Under the pieces are notes generated by a model that had not been told where the DNA came from, searched no databases, and was given only the letters and a program-made list of their open reading frames with translations. A program made the position numbers and the translations under genes. Shown here piece by piece: positions 12,962 to 15,392 of a stretch of 15,392 bases of DNA (positions within the stretch are counted from its first letter, which is position 1; the number at the start of each line of letters is the position of its first letter). Origin of the DNA: Bacteroidota bacterium (GTDB taxonomy: Bacteria > Bacteroidota > Bacteroidia > Bacteroidales > Prolixibacteraceae); contig JAUZOB010000044.1 in the NCBI GenBank assembly GCA_030706665.1, positions 1 to 15,392 on the forward strand, read 5' to 3'.

Positions 12962-15392
12962 TTATAAATCAATTACGTTTACAACTCCACCTAACCCTGC
13001 TTTTTGTCCTTGTTGTGTTTCGATAAGAACATTTAATTCCCGATCTCCTTCAGCGGGAGGGATAGTAACGGTCATATCCCCTTTTTCAGGGGTTGATTTT
13101 ACTGCAACTTGTTTTTTGTCAATCCATACTTCAGCTTTCCCGGTTATATCTTTCAGGATAATTTTTGCTCCTTCCTTTTGGTGCTTTTCATAGGGTTGAA
13201 AAGTTGTACGGTACACTGCAAAATTGCCATCAGTATAAACCTGTAGCTGTCCCGGTTTTAAAGGAGCCCAGCTATTCTGATCATTTGCTGCTATTTCCTG
13301 ATTTGGATTGGGCCGAGTAGTAAAAAATGGAGAGATTCTCCATGATTCAAGTCCCAATACTTGAGTCAATACTGGAACAGAAGGAATCTGAGTTGTATCC
13401 TTCACTGTAATAGCGATGGTCGCAGGTTTTAATCCTGATGCAGTGGCTTTTAAAGTCAATGTTCCGGCTTCTCCGGCTTTGCTTTGCAGAATGACCTGTG
13501 CCAGTCCGTTAAAAAGACTACGTTTGTTGCCTTTTTCCATTTCATGTGAATTTGGGTCACCATTCCCTAATCCGATAATTGTTCCCGGACCGCTTATTTC
13601 AAATTCCACAGGGATGTTTGATGTTGGAACTACTCGTCCTTTTGAATCAAGTGTTTGTACGGTGATCGGAACAGCATCACCACCATCATTGACAATTGAT
13701 TTCCGATCGGGGATAAGTTGCAAACGAACCGGTTCACCAGTAGTTTCTACCTTAAAACGTGAGACTTCTTTCCCTCCTTTGTAACCGATAGCTTCTAATT
13801 TGCCGGGTTGATAAGGTACATTCTCTGTAAGCATATCATATTTATCCACTTGCTTTTCAAAGAGAAGTTTTCCGTTAAGGAAGAGTTTCACTTTATCTGC
13901 ATTGGAAAGGATCATGACCTTTATATTTTTCCCGATACTATCGGTAGGCCAGTTCCAGTGTGGAACCAAATGTAAGACTGGTTTGTTTTCAATCCATTGT
14001 GCCTGATGAATGTAAAAGGCAGTTTTCGGGAAACCACATAAATCCATGGCTCCGAAGTTTGAAGCGATAGTTGGCCATGTGAAAGGAGTTGGTTCTCCAT
14101 GATAATCGAATCCTGTCCATACAAAGCATCCTGCCAGGTAAGGACGTTCTGCGATTGCTTTCCATCCATTGCGGTGTGAAGTGCCCCAGTCCGGATATTG
14201 CGTATCGTATGCATCTAATAAATTTTTGCTTTTATCGGTAACATATTGACCGCGTTGCATGACTCCAGAAACGTCTTCTGAGCTGGTGAGGCACATTTCC
14301 GGATGTTCTTTATGAAAACGATCGTAACTTTCAATTTGGTAATTGAATCCGACAACATCAACTGCTTCTGAAACATTTTTAGGGGAGAAAAGACCTCCGT
14401 TCATGGCAGCGGTTACGGGTCGTGTCGTGTCCAGTTTTTTTACGATAGAGCTCATCCTGCGTACCATTTCATAGCCAGATTCGGTTCCTTGCATAGGCTC
14501 TTCGTTAAATACAGACCATAAGATAATAGAAGGGTGGTTGCGGTCACGACGGACCATCCATTCCAATTGTCTGCTGTATTCCGGAGAGACGTTGAAGTTG
14601 CGATTTTCGTCCATTACCAGTATACCGATACGATCGCAAGCATCCAGAAATTCAACAGATGGAGGATTGTGCGAACAACGAAACCCATTTACGCCCATTT
14701 CTTTGAGCTTACGGAGTCGGAAATCCCAAATTGAATTCGGGATGGCTACCCCAACTCCGGCATGATCGATGTGATTGCAGACCCCTTTAATTTTTAAATG
14801 CTTATCGTTAAGGTAGAACCCTGAGTCGGGAGTGAATTTGAGTGTGCGAAAGCCACAATTGGTTAAGACTTCGTCGCGAGGTTCTCCGTTTTCAGTAAGT
14901 ACTGTTTTTATTTTGTAAAGAGTGGGGTAGTCAACACTCCATAATTGTGGGTTTTCAATCATTAATGACAGTTTGGCAACAGTTGTGTCTAATTTATTTA
15001 CAATTGCCTTAGTGCTATTTTGTACAACCTGTTTGCCATCCTTATCATATAACGTCACAGCTACCGTTACATCGGCTGATTGTTTGCCTGAATTTTCAAG
15101 TGTGGCTTCTACCGGGATAATCCATTTGTTATTGCTGGTTTTTACCGGATTGGCAAAAACACCATCAGTAACAATATGAACGGGAGATCGTTTTACAAGC
15201 CATGTGTGACGGTAAATTCCGGCACCTTCATACCACCATCCCTCCAGATCATTCGCATCAACACGGATGGCAATGTTATTCTGTTCCTCTCCATATTTAG
15301 CAAGAGAAGTTAAATCGATATAAAATGAGGTATAACCGCACCAGTTGCGATGTACTACAGTGCCATTTACCCAGACGGTACAATGTGTTGAA
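12962..15392 (-). CDS. GH2 beta-galactosidase-type glycoside hydrolase (5' partial)
   Basis: The frame is open from 15391 through the right edge of the window; the GTG at 15058 is internal, so the signal peptide and first part are missing. Visible domains in order: end of the GH2 sugar-binding domain (VWVNG, then EGAGIYRHTWL); Ig-like GH2 domain; TIM barrel with FRCSHNPPSVEFLDACDRIG and DRNHPSIILWSVFNEEP. The acid/base Glu is codon 14503-14501 in FNEE; the likely nucleophile Glu is codon 14278-14276 in TSSEDVS. The barrel is followed by a DUF4982-like module (VKLFLNGKLL) and an invasin-like Ig module (VNDGGDAVPITVQ, GPGTIIGLGNGDP), and then by an extra C-terminal domain of about 140 residues resembling a second carbohydrate-binding jelly roll (DGNFAVYRTTF, AEVWIDKKQV). 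This is the common Bacteroidota multi-domain GH2, probably periplasmic. The exact glycoside is not readable; beta-galactoside is the family's commonest substrate. Confidence 0.9.
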   Translation of the reverse strand, partial: STHCTVWVNGTVVHRNWCGYTSFYIDLTSLAKYGEEQNNIAIRVDANDLEGWWYEGAGIYRHTWLVKRSPVHIVTDGVFANPVKTSNNKWIIPVEATLENSGKQSADVTVAVTLYDKDGKQVVQNSTKAIVNKLDTTVAKLSLMIENPQLWSVDYPTLYKIKTVLTENGEPRDEVLTNCGFRTLKFTPDSGFYLNDKHLKIKGVCNHIDHAGVGVAIPNSIWDFRLRKLKEMGVNGFRCSHNPPSVEFLDACDRIGILVMDENRNFNVSPEYSRQLEWMVRRDRNHPSIILWSVFNEEPMQGTESGYEMVRRMSSIVKKLDTTRPVTAAMNGGLFSPKNVSEAVDVVGFNYQIESYDRFHKEHPEMCLTSSEDVSGVMQRGQYVTDKSKNLLDAYDTQYPDWGTSHRNGWKAIAERPYLAGCFVWTGFDYHGEPTPFTWPTIASNFGAMDLCGFPKTAFYIHQAQWIENKPVLHLVPHWNWPTDSIGKNIKVMILSNADKVKLFLNGKLLFEKQVDKYDMLTENVPYQPGKLEAIGYKGGKEVSRFKVETTGEPVRLQLIPDRKSIVNDGGDAVPITVQTLDSKGRVVPTSNIPVEFEISGPGTIIGLGNGDPNSHEMEKGNKRSLFNGLAQVILQSKAGEAGTLTLKATASGLKPATIAITVKDTTQIPSVPVLTQVLGLESWRISPFFTTRPNPNQEIAANDQNSWAPLKPGQLQVYTDGNFAVYRTTFQPYEKHQKEGAKIILKDITGKAEVWIDKKQVAVKSTPEKGDMTVTIPPAEGDRELNVLIETQQGQKAGLGGVVNVIDL

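Noticed and set aside
13416..13784. + strand 122-residue ORF
   Set aside because: It is antisense to the intact GH2 gene and has no domain.
1..15392. CRISPR array, tRNA, rRNA, integrase or complete insertion sequence
   Set aside because: No regularly spaced direct repeats, RNA gene signatures or transposase/integrase reading frames were found on either strand.

Overview
The window looks like a chromosomal segment of a member of the Bacteroidota, most likely Bacteroidales. The evidence is type IX secretion (T9SS) genes of the PorP/SprF and CHU_C kinds, start codons with little Shine-Dalgarno signal, Bacteroidota-style glycoside hydrolases, and a low G+C content by eye. The genus cannot be fixed from the sequence alone.

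Layout: (1) Positions 1-4168, + strand: a surface-adhesin block. It holds the 3' end of a large repeat protein with SprB-like repeats and a T9SS type B sorting domain, then a PorP/SprF outer-membrane protein, then an OmpA-family envelope protein with TPR and PD40 regions. The three genes are tightly spaced and probably form one operon. (2) Positions 4620-5951, + strand: a lipoprotein of the GH37 trehalase family, closed by a strong hairpin terminator and followed by an inverted repeat whose loop carries a G-quadruplex motif. (3) Positions 6305-9052: a strikingly AT-rich accessory island. Its - strand carries two small exported proteins, one of them needing a frameshift at an A7 run. These alternate with short, stop-riddled coding remnants, a layout resembling a decayed toxin-tail/immunity array. 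A + strand RDD-family membrane protein follows. (4) Positions 9331-12524, + strand: a compact operon of a VTC-type (polyphosphate polymerase-like) protein, a DUF4956 membrane protein and a CotH-family kinase-like exported protein. The CotH protein has four perfect-length 16-residue Met/Pro/Gly-rich repeats. (5) Positions 12525-12961: a convergent intergenic region with an inverted-repeat-bounded segment, a perfect 13-bp bidirectional terminator, and an in-frame coding-like tail beyond the stop of the last gene. (6) Positions 12962-15392, - strand: a GH2 beta-galactosidase-type enzyme whose 5' end lies outside the window.

How the genes work together: in block 1 the sorting domain on the adhesin is expected to be read by T9SS, with the PorP/SprF protein as its outer-membrane partner and the OmpA protein anchoring to peptidoglycan. 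Block 4 pairs a cytosolic tunnel-fold nucleotide/polyphosphate enzyme, a membrane protein and an exported kinase-like protein. The three families are known genomic associates but, to my knowledge, have no worked-out pathway in this phylum, so this is the best candidate here for an undescribed system. The trehalase and GH2 genes are separate carbohydrate-degradation genes with no SusC/SusD pair in view.
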